NCBI GenBank assembly: GCA_047528275.1
Contig: CP180023.1
Location: 62,001 to 126,000 of the forward strand
From: G039954875 sp047528275
GTDB taxonomy: Bacteria; Bacteroidota; Bacteroidia; Flavobacteriales; Blattabacteriaceae
Reading direction: 5' to 3'
Length of the DNA stretch: 64,000 nt
Made by a program: the position numbers and the translations under genes. The stretch's first letter is position 1, and each line of letters opens with the position of its first letter. This document shows, in pieces, positions 1 through 9,562 of this stretch. The notes under the pieces were generated by a model. It was not told the DNA's origin. It was given only the letters and a program-made list of their open reading frames with translations, and searched no databases.

Positions 1-464
1 TTTTAAAATGCTACCAACACAAGGGTACTTCATTTTTAGAGATCTATCAAAACTGCAATATCTTCAACGACGGAGCCTTTGAAGTTTTCTCAGAAAAGGC
101 GAGTAAACCTGACTCTACGCTATTTCTCGAACATGGCAAACCCTTACTCTTTGGAGCCGAACGTACCAAAGGAATACGACTTGATGGTCTACAACCTGAG
201 GTTGTTTCTTTGAAAGAGAAATATTCCTTGGAGGATCTCTGGGTACATGATGAGAAGGACTGTACTAAGGCAAACATCCTGGCTCGGTTTTTCGATACAC
301 CTGGTAAAGGTTGTTTCCCACGACCTTTTGGAGTACTTTATACGGAAGGCCGTCCGTGTTATGACGTACTTTTTCATCAACAATTTGGGGAATTTAAAAC
401 AAGCTTAGACGTACCGAATCTAGACGAGCTCCTTGCTGGGACAAATACTTGGATGATTTCATAA
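1..464 (+). CDS. korB: 2-oxoacid:ferredoxin oxidoreductase beta subunit, C-terminal part
   Basis: The gene runs in from the left edge. The reading frame starting at base 3 is open to the TAA at 462-464, giving about 153 residues. The motif EIYQNCNIFNDGAF followed by a segment reading LFGAERTKGIRLDG is typical of the C-terminal half of the thiamine-diphosphate-binding beta subunit of 2-oxoglutarate/2-oxoacid:ferredoxin oxidoreductase. This enzyme oxidatively decarboxylates 2-oxoacids to acyl-CoA and passes electrons to ferredoxin with an alpha subunit, which would lie outside the window. The TPP motif itself is upstream and unseen, so intactness of the whole gene cannot be judged. The visible part has no disruption. 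Confidence 0.85.
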   Translation, partial: LKCYQHKGTSFLEIYQNCNIFNDGAFEVFSEKASKPDSTLFLEHGKPLLFGAERTKGIRLDGLQPEVVSLKEKYSLEDLWVHDEKDCTKANILARFFDTPGKGCFPRPFGVLYTEGRPCYDVLFHQQFGEFKTSLDVPNLDELLAGTNTWMIS

Positions 465-575
465 GGTAACTTATTCATAGAAAAAATACAAAAAAAAAAT
501 ACTGACTAGTTACCAAAAATCAGTATCAATATTCAACGCAATTAGGAAGTGGGAAAAATGCTGAAAGAAAGAGAT

Positions 576-1034
576 CTAGAAACTGCTAGTCTGTAAAAAT
601 TTCAAAAAATCTGGGGCAGATAAATAGCCCTGTAATAGATTCACAGTATTCCAATTCTTATCTACAATCACAATGGATGGGAAGCTAGGCCTTCCATTTA
701 ATAAAGAATAAGCCAAACCATTTACCCTGAAAGAGTTCAAATAAGGATATCTCTTCTTCCGATAGATGATGACGTCCTCTGTTTCACCATCGACTCTCAC
801 CGGGATATAATTCTCATCGATATACTTCACCACAGCAGGATTCCTGAATGTATTCCTATTCATCAATTTACAATAACCACACCAAGTGGTGTAGAACATG
901 ATCATAATTTTTTTCTTGGGAGATCTCTCGACTAAGTACTCAGCTGTAGGTAGATCAACCCATCTGACCATATCCTGAGCAGTTAGAGATAAGAATAATA
1001 ATAGACTTACCCATAAGCTAATTAATGCTTTCAT
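576..1034 (-). CDS. Exported thioredoxin-family protein
   Basis: This 152-residue protein starts with a hydrophobic signal peptide (about residues 1-19, ending LSLTAQ), so it should act in the periplasm. A thioredoxin-like fold follows with the redox motif WCGYC (Cys52 and Cys55) and a cis-proline region RPSFPSIVIVD near residues 115-125. It resembles the small thioredoxin_7/DUF255-type proteins of Bacteroidota that reduce or form disulfides in exported proteins. The specific partner cannot be told. The gene lies 22 bases downstream of the peptide transporter on the same strand, so the two may be co-transcribed. No disruption is seen. Confidence 0.8.
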   Translation of the reverse strand: MKALISLWVSLLLFLSLTAQDMVRWVDLPTAEYLVERSPKKKIMIMFYTTWCGYCKLMNRNTFRNPAVVKYIDENYIPVRVDGETEDVIIYRKKRYPYLNSFRVNGLAYSLLNGRPSFPSIVIVDKNWNTVNLLQGYLSAPDFLKFLQTSSF

Positions 1035-1056
1035 CGATAATGATTTTATAAAAAAT

Positions 1057-2436
1057 TTATCTTATACCATGCATTTTCCTCTCAATCCAAGCCGATAGCT
1101 TCAGGATAATGACTCCCAAAACTATAGAAAAAATAGCCATCATTGTGAAAATATTCTTGGGGCCCAATTGTTGGATATACGCAGCTATATATCCTCCTGC
1201 AATATTAGCTATGAAGGACGAAAGAAACCAAATACCCATCATGAGTGAAGCCAGCTTGACAGGAGAAAGCTTAGTAACAGCAGATAACCCAACCGGTGAC
1301 AAACAAAGTTCACCCAAAGTATGAAAGAAATAAGTGAAAACGATCCACATCACACTGGCTTTGATACTTGAATCTTCTATATTGCCTCCTCTTTCAAAAA
1401 CAGCACCTAGCATAAATAAAAAGCCGAGGCCTAATAAGATCATAGACAACCCCATCTTGGCGGGGGTAGAAAAATTTTTCCCTAAAGCAGATTGCCAAAA
1501 TACAGCAAAGACAGGGGCCAATAAGACAATAAAAAAAGCATTGATCGACTGAAACCATGCCGTAGGGATAACCCATATAGAATTGCTAAAAGCGATCTTC
1601 TTACTGATGAACTTATCCGTATAAAGTGATAGTGAAGACCCTGCTTGTTCAAAGCCTGCCCAAAAAAAAATAGAAATCATCACAAAGATAAAAATCACCC
1701 ATATACGATCTCTTTCCATTTTCGTCAAATGCGTCTTTTTCTCCATCTCTACATGAAGATCCTTCTTCCCTTTAATATTCACCTCCACTTCACTAAGATA
1801 CTGTTTAACAAGTACGTTATAGAATAATTGTCCAATAAGCATCCCGATCCCAGCGGTCAAAAAACCGTATTTATATCCATAGCTGAGGATGTGTCCATTT
1901 TCCTCCTTAACAGAAAAAGTGTCTTCGGATATGTAGCCTACAATCAAAGGTGCTAAAAAAGCTCCTAAATTGATCCCCATATAAAAGATAGAAAAAGCCG
2001 AATCTTTACGATCGTCATCTTGCTCATACAACTGCCCGACCAAAGTTGAGATATTCGGTTTAAAAAATCCGTTCCCTATGATCAGGAGTAATAGGCCCAG
2101 ATAAAGCCCATTTTGGTTATTGATGGCAAAAAGAACAAACTGTCCAAGCATCATAGTAATCCCCCCCATAGTGATCGACTTGCGCTGACCCAAGTAATTA
2201 TCCGCCAACCATCCGCCAATGATCGGGGTGAAGTACACAAAACCGGTAAAAAAACCATAAATCAATGAAGCATCACGCGGAGAAATCCCCAGCCCACCTT
2301 CGACAACGGACTTACTCAAATACAGGATGAGGATGCCTCGCATCCCATAATAACTAAATCGTTCCCACATCTCCGTAAAGAAGAGTAAATACAAACCCAT
2401 GGGGTGTTTCTTTTGAACAGTAGGTTCTTGATGCAT
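1057..2436 (-). CDS. POT-family proton-coupled oligopeptide transporter
   Basis: A 459-residue inner-membrane protein with about 12 hydrophobic segments, belonging to the major facilitator POT/PTR2 family, which imports di- and tripeptides with protons. The N-terminal segment carries the proton-coupling signature EMWERFSYYGMRGIL. The PTR2 signature GGWLADNYLGQRKSI follows near residues 75-90. Length matches bacterial DtpT-like members. The gene is intact. In a genome that has lost sulfate assimilation (35-45 kb), peptide uptake is a plausible source of cysteine and other amino acids; that link is inference. Confidence 0.9.
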   Translation of the reverse strand: MHQEPTVQKKHPMGLYLLFFTEMWERFSYYGMRGILILYLSKSVVEGGLGISPRDASLIYGFFTGFVYFTPIIGGWLADNYLGQRKSITMGGITMMLGQFVLFAINNQNGLYLGLLLLIIGNGFFKPNISTLVGQLYEQDDDRKDSAFSIFYMGINLGAFLAPLIVGYISEDTFSVKEENGHILSYGYKYGFLTAGIGMLIGQLFYNVLVKQYLSEVEVNIKGKKDLHVEMEKKTHLTKMERDRIWVIFIFVMISIFFWAGFEQAGSSLSLYTDKFISKKIAFSNSIWVIPTAWFQSINAFFIVLLAPVFAVFWQSALGKNFSTPAKMGLSMILLGLGFLFMLGAVFERGGNIEDSSIKASVMWIVFTYFFHTLGELCLSPVGLSAVTKLSPVKLASLMMGIWFLSSFIANIAGGYIAAYIQQLGPKNIFTMMAIFSIVLGVIILKLSAWIERKMHGIR

Positions 2437-3310
2437 TATAAGGGTTATTTTCTTATTTTCAGTAAATATGAAATATTTTTAATTACTACTATGAATATAT
2501 ATTACTTATTTTAAATATCAATATGTAACACTCTAAACTATCACGATTCAATATTTCTCCAACGAACATCGTGTCATTTTATATAATTAGTGCGTAGGAT
2601 TGACTGCACGAGTATGATTTCATCTTTGCTGAACTTCAGATATTCTTTCGAAGAAAATAGAGAGACCAAACACAATGGCCTAGAAGTAAAAAAAAGCATC
2701 TATGGTTCCTTTAGTAGTATGGTAAGATGAAACTAAAAAATACAACTTTCTCATCAGAAACATTCACTACATCATCCTACACACTGGTATCACTATTGAA
2801 CAAATCCATTAGACATCGATGACTAACATAAGATTTTAGACTTGCAAAGCCAAGATCAAGGCTATACCTTGAAAGATAAACACCAAGAGAAATGGAAAAA
2901 ACTGTAAGGAGAGCACAACAGTGAAAAAGTCCTCAGCGTTGATAAATCATCTATCATGATAAGATCAAACCATTTAAAATACCCATACATATTTCCAAGT
3001 GAGACTTGGATATTGTTGGATTTCAACGAAATTTACTTCTGATAGATATACCGCGGCTTGATGATAGTGGTATTTTGAACCAGTATGACTAATGTAGCCT
3101 CGATCTCTTGCATAAATTTAGATATTTCCTAGATTATCTTTTACCTCTTCGTTTAAGCTTAAATAGATTTTGACCTGTGTCAAAATCATTCGGTTGAGTG
3201 AAGAAAAGATATAGGGAAATAAAATAATTAATTTTTTAATACTTTATTATGATGGTTTTATGTTTTACGATTGTAAAGATTCATTTTCAATAAGTTGGTA
3301 TTTTATGAAG
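2437..3310. other. Gene-poor spacer, probably decayed coding DNA
   Basis: About 870 bases with no intact gene. Around 2600-3200 there are short open stretches in all frames broken by frequent stops, as in the recognised pseudogenes elsewhere in the window. I could not match them to any family. No tRNA, repeat or mobile-element end was found. Confidence 0.5.
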
Positions 3311-3384
3311 TGGAGACGATGGGAGTCGAACCCACGACCTCTACAATGCCATTGTAGCGCTCTAACCAACTGAGCTACGTCCCC
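3311..3384 (-). tRNA. tRNA-Ala (anticodon GGC)
   Basis: The reverse strand folds into a complete cloverleaf of 74 bases. The acceptor stem GGGGACG pairs with CGTCTCC with one G-U pair, the D-arm is GCTC/GAGC, the anticodon stem CTACA/TGTAG carries the loop ATGGCAT, and the T-arm contains TTCGACT. The anticodon GGC reads alanine codons GCC and GCU. The discriminator base is A and CCA is not encoded, as is common in Bacteroidota. Confidence 0.95.
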
Positions 3385-3413
3385 TTTTAGGGGTAAATGT
3401 AGTACATTTCTAC

Positions 3414-4367
3414 TTACGAAGGATTTTGATATAAGGTAAGAATTTTCTCTACAATACATTGAGCTAGCCTGTATTTAGATTCATATGTCCAACCGGCAAT
3501 ATGAGGGGTAAGGATCACTTTATCGGATTGTATGAGGTACTGAAAGGTTTCGGACAACCCATTGTGAAAAAGTGCTTCGAAAGAAGTTTTTTCGTATTCT
3601 AAAACATCGAGGCAAGCCCCTAATATTTTTCCAGATTTCAAAGCTATTACTAAATCGTCTGTCACCACACAACCACCACGGGAAGCATTAATCAAATAAA
3701 AAGGCTTGCGAAAACTATCAATAAAACAAGAATCGACCATACCTCTGGCAGTTGAATACGGTACGTGTAGACTGACCATATCAGCTGTTTCGAATAGCAT
3801 TTTTAAACTCACTTGCTGGGCATAATCATCACTTATTCCAGATAAGATGTCATAGCAAAAAACCTGTGTATCAAAACCAGACAACCTCCGTGCCAAGGCA
3901 CGTCCAGTATGGCCATAGCCAATAATCCCTACAGCTTTACCCATCAATTCTACTCCTCGATTACCTTCCCTGATCCATTTTCCCTGACGGACCTCTTTGT
4001 TAGCACGACAGATATGGTTCATCAAACACAAAAGTGACCCTATCACATGCTCAGCTACAGCATATCGATTGCCTTCAGGAGCATGCAACAATGAGATACC
4101 TCGCTCTCGAGCATAGTCGACATCGATATTTTCTAGGCCTGATCCTACACGGGCGATGAATTTGAGATTTTGTGCCCGATCAACGAAATCTCGATCGATT
4201 GTGAATCGGCTCCTCAAAATGATCCCTTCATAAGGCGCAATAATCGCTTCGATCGCTTCCTTCGGTGTTGTATGATCTTCATCACAGATAAAACCTTCTT
4301 GTCTCAACTTCCATAGTATATACGGGTGGTTTTCATCTAACTGTAGTATTTTCATGAAAAAGGCCAT
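3414..4367 (-). CDS. serA: D-2-hydroxyacid dehydrogenase (phosphoglycerate dehydrogenase-like)
   Basis: A 317-residue NAD-dependent dehydrogenase of the D-isomer-specific 2-hydroxyacid family. The catalytic-domain motif RVGSGLENID precedes a Rossmann domain with GIIGYGHTGRALARRL. The active-site signatures follow: NASRGG (catalytic Arg), LDVLEYE (Glu) and PHIAGWT (His). It lacks the C-terminal ACT regulatory domain of long SerA forms. The most likely reaction is 3-phosphoglycerate oxidation for serine synthesis, but other 2-hydroxyacids are possible. Translation may start at the Met at 4367 or at the one at 4355, which begins the conserved MKILQLDE. The gene is divergent from sufE. Confidence 0.8.
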   Translation of the reverse strand: MAFFMKILQLDENHPYILWKLRQEGFICDEDHTTPKEAIEAIIAPYEGIILRSRFTIDRDFVDRAQNLKFIARVGSGLENIDVDYARERGISLLHAPEGNRYAVAEHVIGSLLCLMNHICRANKEVRQGKWIREGNRGVELMGKAVGIIGYGHTGRALARRLSGFDTQVFCYDILSGISDDYAQQVSLKMLFETADMVSLHVPYSTARGMVDSCFIDSFRKPFYLINASRGGCVVTDDLVIALKSGKILGACLDVLEYEKTSFEALFHNGLSETFQYLIQSDKVILTPHIAGWTYESKYRLAQCIVEKILTLYQNPS

Positions 4368-4408
4368 TTATTAAAGAGTTTCAAGAGTAATTTCTATAAC
4401 ATTCATGA

Positions 4409-4416
4409 CAAAAATA
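4409..4416 (-). promoter_or_regulatory. Candidate -7 box for the dehydrogenase gene
   Basis: On the minus strand this reads TATTTTTG, matching the Bacteroidota housekeeping -7 consensus TAnnTTTG. It lies about 40-50 bases before the gene. A matching -33 TTTG at the right distance is not evident. Confidence 0.35.
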
Positions 4417-4433
4417 GTCCGAATAAACTTTAT

Positions 4434-4441
4434 TACTTTTG
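4434..4441 (+). promoter_or_regulatory. Candidate -7 box for sufE
   Basis: TACTTTTG fits the Bacteroidota -7 consensus TAnnTTTG and lies 16 bases before the sufE ATG. With the minus-strand box at 4409-4416 it makes a compact divergent promoter pair. No clear -33 element is visible. Confidence 0.4.
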
Positions 4442-4457
4442 TATAAAGCTTAAGAGA

Positions 4458-4883
4458 ATGAGACTACGAGAAGTAGAGCAAGAAGTTATAAGGGAATTCG
4501 CTATGTTCGAAAACTGGGAGGAGCGATACGAACACTTAATAACTCTGGGGAAAGCATTGCCCAGGATAGCAGAAATAGACCGGACCGAAAACAAATTGAT
4601 CAAAGGCTGTCAGTCTCAAGTTTGGTTGAATGCACATATGGAGAAAAACCGGATCTTCCTACAAGCTGATAGTGACGCCATCTTACCCCGAGGTATAGCT
4701 GCCTTGATGGCACGTGTGTATTCAGGCTGTTTACCTCATGAGATCACTTCATCAGAAGCAATATTCATTTCAGAGATTGGTTTGAAGGAATTCTTATCTC
4801 CTACCCGGTCCAACGGCATGGTAGCAATGCTCAAACAAATCAAATTTTATGCAATGGTCTTTGAGATGAAAGCTTCTGTGTGA
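4458..4883 (+). CDS. sufE: SufE-family sulfur acceptor for Fe-S cluster assembly
   Basis: A 141-residue cytosolic protein with the SufE signature KLIKGCQSQVWL. Cys51 is at the position of the sulfur-accepting cysteine of the family, which takes persulfide sulfur from the cysteine desulfurase SufS and passes it to the SufBCD scaffold. Length and motif are normal and the gene is intact. The rest of the suf cluster is not in the window. Keeping this gene while the sulfate-to-cysteine pathway is broken implies that cysteine is still available, presumably imported. Confidence 0.9.
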   Translation: MRLREVEQEVIREFAMFENWEERYEHLITLGKALPRIAEIDRTENKLIKGCQSQVWLNAHMEKNRIFLQADSDAILPRGIAALMARVYSGCLPHEITSSEAIFISEIGLKEFLSPTRSNGMVAMLKQIKFYAMVFEMKASV

Positions 4884-4935
4884 TCAGTACTACACATGAT
4901 TCTTCACCCGTCAATAACTAAAAAACGTAATCAAC

Positions 4936-6294
4936 ATGGAGACTTTTGATACCATTAACCCAGCAAATGGAGACACATTGAACACCTACACCTATTTGAC
5001 AGAGGTCGAATTATCAGTTAGACTCTCCCTATCGTCCTCGGCATACAAAGGGTGGAAATGCCGCTCCTTTCAAGATCGTGCTCAATGTATCGCAGCTATT
5101 ACAAAAAAAATGGGAGAAAACATCAAATCAGCAGCCCAGCTCATTACCCAAGAGATGGGGAAACCCATTGCACAAGCACGCGCAGAAATCCATAAATGCA
5201 TCGACTTGTGCCAATATTATTTAGGACTATCAGAAGCAATACTTGCCATCGAACACATCCCCATGGACAATTACTCTAAAAGCTATGTACGGTTTGATCC
5301 CATTGGAGCCATTTTGGGTATCATGCCTTGGAACTTTCCATTTTGGCAAGTGTTCCGCTACAGTATACCCAACCTATTGATAGGCAATACTATTCTATTG
5401 AAACATGCACCCAATACCACCGCTTGTGGACTTTTTATAGAAAATCTTTTTATCGAAACAGGTCTTCCGGAAGGTATATTTCAGGCTTTACTGATCGATA
5501 TACCTCAAGTAGAAACCGTCATCGCTCATGCAGCAGTACAAGGGATCACACTCACTGGAAGCAACAAGGCAGGGAGTATTGTGGCTTCCTTAGCTGGCAA
5601 ATACATCAAAAAATCTACTTTAGAACTCGGCGGAAATGATGCTTTTATCGTCATGAAAGATGCCGACCTGAAAAACGCAACTCAAATCGCTGCAGCTGCC
5701 CGATTGAACAACACGGGGCAGACCTGCATATCTGCCAAAAGATTCGTCGTAGACCAGGCCATCGCGACCGAATTTATTGAGGCCGTAATCGAAGAAATGA
5801 AAGCTTATTCAGGTGGAAATTTATATGACGAGCATACCAAACTTGGTTTCATTTCTCGTACTGATCTAGCCGAAAAATTGCTTCGTCAGTACTGTGATGC
5901 TGTGATCAACGGAGCAAAGGTCTGTCTACAGACTCAACGCGAAGGAAATTTCTTCTCCCCAGCCTTGTTGCAAGCTAAATCAAATAATCCTATTCTAAAA
6001 GAAGAACTCTTCGGTCCAATAGGTCTAGTCTTGACCTTTTCCAGCGAATCTGAAATGCTTCGCCTAGTCAATGATACTCCTTATGGATTGAGCGCCTCGA
6101 TTTGGACACAAGATTTAGATAAGGCTGAAGTACTGACCAAAGAAATAGATACAGGTATGGTTTTCGTTAATGAGATGGTACGATCCTATCCCTCTCTACC
6201 ATTCGGCGGAGTAAAACAATCTGGCTACGGCAGAGAACTCTCTACAGGTGCTCTAAAGGAATTCTTAAACTGGAAAACGGTTGTTATAAAATAG
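4936..6294 (+). CDS. NAD(P)-dependent aldehyde dehydrogenase, succinate-semialdehyde dehydrogenase type
   Basis: A 452-residue aldehyde dehydrogenase of the short YneI/Sad type. It shows PWNFPFW near residue 131, the general-base motif ELGGNDAF (Glu230) and the nucleophile motif NTGQTCISAKRF (Cys264). The family oxidises succinate semialdehyde or a similar aldehyde to the acid using NAD(P)+. The exact substrate cannot be read from sequence. It starts 52 bases after sufE on the same strand. No disruption is seen. Confidence 0.85.
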   Translation: METFDTINPANGDTLNTYTYLTEVELSVRLSLSSSAYKGWKCRSFQDRAQCIAAITKKMGENIKSAAQLITQEMGKPIAQARAEIHKCIDLCQYYLGLSEAILAIEHIPMDNYSKSYVRFDPIGAILGIMPWNFPFWQVFRYSIPNLLIGNTILLKHAPNTTACGLFIENLFIETGLPEGIFQALLIDIPQVETVIAHAAVQGITLTGSNKAGSIVASLAGKYIKKSTLELGGNDAFIVMKDADLKNATQIAAAARLNNTGQTCISAKRFVVDQAIATEFIEAVIEEMKAYSGGNLYDEHTKLGFISRTDLAEKLLRQYCDAVINGAKVCLQTQREGNFFSPALLQAKSNNPILKEELFGPIGLVLTFSSESEMLRLVNDTPYGLSASIWTQDLDKAEVLTKEIDTGMVFVNEMVRSYPSLPFGGVKQSGYGRELSTGALKEFLNWKTVVIK

Positions 6295-6344
6295 ATAAAT
6301 AATTAATTCTTATTTATTCATTTGATATCAAAATTGTATTGAAA

Positions 6345-7005
6345 ATTAGATTTTAATCTGATAAGAATTAAATTCTTATAAGATAACTCGGTTCTATCCC
6401 CTATCGCAACAGGCTTACTCTTCAAAATCAGGAGCACTGGATAAGCTTCTGAATAGTCCTGAGTAGAAATAGTCGAAAGTTTTCCAACCCGCTCATCTAT
6501 AGATATTAATAAAATTTCATTTTTTTTTGTTTGGCCTGTTTCAAGATTTGTTCACGTAAATCTTGCTTGGTTTATTCACACTCTTTATAATCAGTACGAG
6601 ACACCGAGATATAAGAAATCCCTTACACTTTCAGAAAAATGATGAATTTACCCACCTCTTCAGAAGATCTTAACTTCAACTCATATCTCTTATCCAAATA
6701 GATATCCTTAGTAAAAAAAACTCTTGTGAAAACCACTAATTACATCAGTGATAGAGAGATTTTTGAGTTTTATCCCAAAGTCCTTTAAGACCTCCTTGAA
6801 CCTGACTTAAATCTCATTCAAACTGTTGCGACCTTTCTCATCCTTCTCATTCAAAGTGATATCGAGATTAGATCTCATCGGAGATGATTTTCGTTTCTTC
6901 CCTTCCATTGACCTCGATAAAAGCCTTTTCGCAAGACATCATCATTTTCTCCTGGGTCCAAGCCAAACCGATCAGTGAAAAAGTTACAAAAATAAAAAAA
7001 ATCAT
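6345..7005 (-). pseudogene. Broken SIMPL/DUF541 exported protein
   Basis: On the minus strand an ATG near 7005 begins a signal-peptide-like run (MIFFIFVTFSLIGLAWTQ), followed by AFIEVNGREETKIISDEI. Further on come DKRYELKLRSSEEVGKF and, after a stop, ISYISVSRTDYKE and TKQDLREQILKQAK. This order and wording match SIMPL (DUF541) periplasmic proteins of unknown role. Several in-frame stops and at least two frame changes show that it is not functional. Confidence 0.7.
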
Positions 7006-7194
7006 AATTTTATTATTCAATACATAGAGCAAATGTATTCAAATACAATACAAAGAAGATAAAAAAAAACTTATTCTATAAGCGAAAAGGTAAAAAATAT
7101 CCGGGCAAAAAAACAAGACTTATCCTGTATAAAAACCTACTATAAGTAGTACTTTTGATAAAATTTAACCGCTGTACAAAACTCCCATTTGATT

Positions 7195-7672
7195 GTGAAA
7201 ATCATCGATACAGGACAAGTCCAACTAGACGATACAGAGAAAAGATCTTAAATTTTGTTATGGAATATACCAGCTCTACTACGTTCGAATTATTAAAAAT
7301 AATAAACATTTCCAATGTAGCTATACATGAATGAATTAAAAATTGCGTTTCATTAGGTATCATAGAAAAACTAATCGCTATTATCAACGTAAAACGATTG
7401 AATTTCAATACAGTAGTATTTATAGGTGTCTTCCTAGACAACCTATCACAATATAAAGTCCGTAGTCCAAGCGATTGAGAAGGTTCACGAAGTATTATAA
7501 TCCTAATTCAAAATAGGAAACTATAGACTCCTACTGAAAGTATTATGAAAATAGAAGGAACACCTAATTGGAATTTTGAATACTTACATCCAAAGTATAC
7601 CTGGGGTAGTACGAACAGAAACCCTCATATCCATCGAACTAAAACATCCAAAGATAGATGAAAATATAAGTT
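7195..7672 (+). pseudogene. Broken Lrp/AsnC-family transcriptional regulator
   Basis: Fragments in different frames follow the order of an Lrp/AsnC regulator. There is a helix-turn-helix part (ISNVAIHE), LGIIEKLIAIINVKRLNFNT, VVFIGVFLDNLSQYK, then VVQAIEKVHEVL and IQSIPGVVRTETLISIEL from the ligand-binding RAM domain. Stops and frameshifts separate the pieces. Such regulators sense amino acids. The gene lies just before the deoC remnant on the same strand, but I cannot show that it controlled it. Confidence 0.7.
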
Positions 7673-7679
7673 AATGGGC

Positions 7680-8393
7680 TAAAAATTTTACATAGACAGT
7701 ACCTACCTAAAAACACCTGAGCAATCTGGGCTCTCATCACCAGAAACTTAGTAAAAAGTTGAAGAATTTATCCAAGAGGCCCTACGCGAAAGAGTCTTTA
7801 CTATAATGATCCGTACAAATTATGGGCGAGCAGCCTAGAAAATTATCGATCTCGCTCATGGAAAAACCAGTGTATGCAGGATAATAGATTTCCTAGAAAG
7901 CACGAAATCCTTAGATGAAAAACTATCCTAAACTCAACAGGTATTACACCAATAGTTCGAAGAACTGGATTTTGTGCTGAATTATGAAGCCTTCAAAAAG
8001 GGATTAAACTCAAAAGTCAGAGAAGAGCTTTTGGAAGAAACTCAAATCGTTACAAGTCAGGATGAAACCATCAAATGGATTATTGATACTGCTTCCATAG
8101 ATGATATCCAAATAACTATAGCTATATTAACGCAACTGATCGAAGAGATCATTTTGTTCCGTTTTGATATCTCAGTTGTATCACAGATTTTCATCAAAAC
8201 CTCTTCCGATTTCTACCCCACAATAGATGGTAAACCCAATGGTAGCACATAAGCTATCCAAATCATGCTTAAATACGAAGAACCTACCATAAAGGATACT
8301 AGAGGTATTCATACTAAATTCTTCTCCAAGCAACAAATTATCTTTGAAGTAAGACGTATCAGCATTTTTTCAGCCAAAGACTTAATTAGTTAA
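7680..8393 (+). pseudogene. deoC: Broken deoxyribose-phosphate aldolase
   Basis: Pieces follow the DeoC order: YIDSTYLKTPE at the N-terminus, FTIMIRTNYGRAA, RIIDFLESTKSLDEK, ELDFVLNYEAFKKG, and finally FIKTSSDFYPTIDGKP, which corresponds to the conserved VKTSTGF segment. Stops and frame changes break it repeatedly; one 92-residue open stretch (7974-8252) is only the middle part. DeoC splits deoxyribose 5-phosphate to glyceraldehyde 3-phosphate and acetaldehyde, so its loss removes deoxynucleoside catabolism by this route. Confidence 0.75.
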
Positions 8394-8721
8394 AACCACG
8401 CTACAACTAGAAAAAAAATAATATATATTTGAGTTTTATTATATTTTTTTTTAAAAAAAACCTTTAATTACTGATTTATTTCTATAAAAATAATTTCTCA
8501 AGATTTAAATTATAATCAAATTAAAAATATTTTAGGGGGATCCTTTAAAGATGTTGTAATGTTTAGCCGATTTAGTGAGAGGTGGTACTGTGATTTGGTA
8601 ATCCGTGAATCGATATGTGAAAAAGTATCAAGAAGTGAAGTCAAACGTTGTAAGATCATCATTCAAAAGAAAAAGTCATAAAATCCAATCATTCAACTCG
8701 TTACATCTTGTTTATCAGCCT
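8394..8721. other. AT-rich spacer
   Basis: Very AT-rich DNA between the deoC remnant and the end of nadE. No gene, RNA or repeat recognised. Confidence 0.5.
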
Positions 8722-9513
8722 CTATTTCAAAGAGGATGGAATCTTACAAACAGGTATTGGCCGAATTTTATGTTGGGCTGCACGGTGAAGCTTTAGATAT
8801 TTTTCTATCAGCTCACGATGCCCACCATCAAACGCGTCAGGTGGACGGTTTTGCTCGGCCATCTCCATGGCCCATTCCAAATCTTTGTAAGAGGCCCCCA
8901 ATTGGTCTTCATCCGAACGATTATCCTCCCATAGACCATCCGTAGGATTAGCCTGACGGATCAATGCAGAAATACCCAAAGTCTTGGCCAAGTGACGTAC
9001 CTGGCTTTTGGTTAGATCAGCTATGGGACTAAGATCTACACCACCATCTCCATACTTAGTGAAAAAACCTACTCCAAAATCTTCGACCTTATTTCCCGTA
9101 CCTGTGACCAAATAATCATAAAGTCCAGCATAATAGTAAAGGGTACTCATACGCAAACGAGACCGCATATTAGCCAAGGCTAAGGCAGTCTTTGGATCCT
9201 GTTTGTCGGCAACTTGTACACACTGAAAAAAAACATCAAATACGGGCGAAAGATCTACCCGCAATGCATCAACTTGAGAGAAATATGCTTTCAAAAACCC
9301 GATATGTTCTTGCGCACGGCTTACTTGCTCACTCTCTTGATGAATAGGTATTTCTAGTACCAGCGTCGGACGGCCTGTTTTCGCAACCAAGGTAGAAGTC
9401 ACAGCAGAATCGATCCCGCCAGAAATACCTATAGTAAATCCATTCAACCCCGACTTTTCGAGATAATCATCGAGCCAATGCACAATATGATCGATCACCT
9501 GTTTTGTCTTCAT
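8722..9513 (-). CDS. nadE: NH3-dependent NAD synthetase
   Basis: A 263-residue cytosolic enzyme that amidates deamido-NAD to NAD with ATP. The PP-loop SGGIDSAV (residues 31-38) binds ATP. The second conserved block PTDGLWEDNRSDEDQLG lies near residues 205-221. There is no glutaminase (nitrilase) domain, so ammonia must be the nitrogen donor. Length is normal and the gene is intact. It is divergent from the gldB remnant, the arrangement seen in many Bacteroidota. Confidence 0.93.
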   Translation of the reverse strand: MKTKQVIDHIVHWLDDYLEKSGLNGFTIGISGGIDSAVTSTLVAKTGRPTLVLEIPIHQESEQVSRAQEHIGFLKAYFSQVDALRVDLSPVFDVFFQCVQVADKQDPKTALALANMRSRLRMSTLYYYAGLYDYLVTGTGNKVEDFGVGFFTKYGDGGVDLSPIADLTKSQVRHLAKTLGISALIRQANPTDGLWEDNRSDEDQLGASYKDLEWAMEMAEQNRPPDAFDGGHRELIEKYLKLHRAAQHKIRPIPVCKIPSSLK

Positions 9514-9532
9514 CGTTTAAGGCGTAATTTTG
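9503..9532 (+). promoter_or_regulatory. Candidate promoter of gldB (-33 TTTG, -7 TAATTTTG)
   Basis: TTTG at 9503-9506 and TAATTTTG at 9525-9532 are separated by 18 bases and fit the Bacteroidota -33/-7 consensus. The -7 box is 30 bases before the original gldB start at 9563. It may still drive gldC, or transcription of the dead gldB. Confidence 0.45.
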
Positions 9533-9554
9533 TTCTTGAAATAAAATTGGTTAT

Positions 9555-9562
9555 CAAAGATA
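9555..9562 (-). promoter_or_regulatory. Candidate -7 box of nadE
   Basis: On the minus strand this reads TATCTTTG, the best form of the Bacteroidota -7 element, about 42 bases before the nadE start. The -33 region is only a partial match. Confidence 0.5.

Noticed and set aside
498..525. Inverted repeat ATACTGA...TCAGTAT after the korB gene as a terminator
   Set aside because: A 7-base AT-rich stem with a 14-base loop and no T-run is too weak to call.
3265..3459. A 64-codon minus-strand open frame over tRNA-Ala
   Set aside because: VAQLVRALQWHCRGRGFDSH is the typical translation of a tRNA gene, not a protein.
7202..7441. A 79-codon minus-strand open frame
   Set aside because: It is antisense to the Lrp-family remnant.
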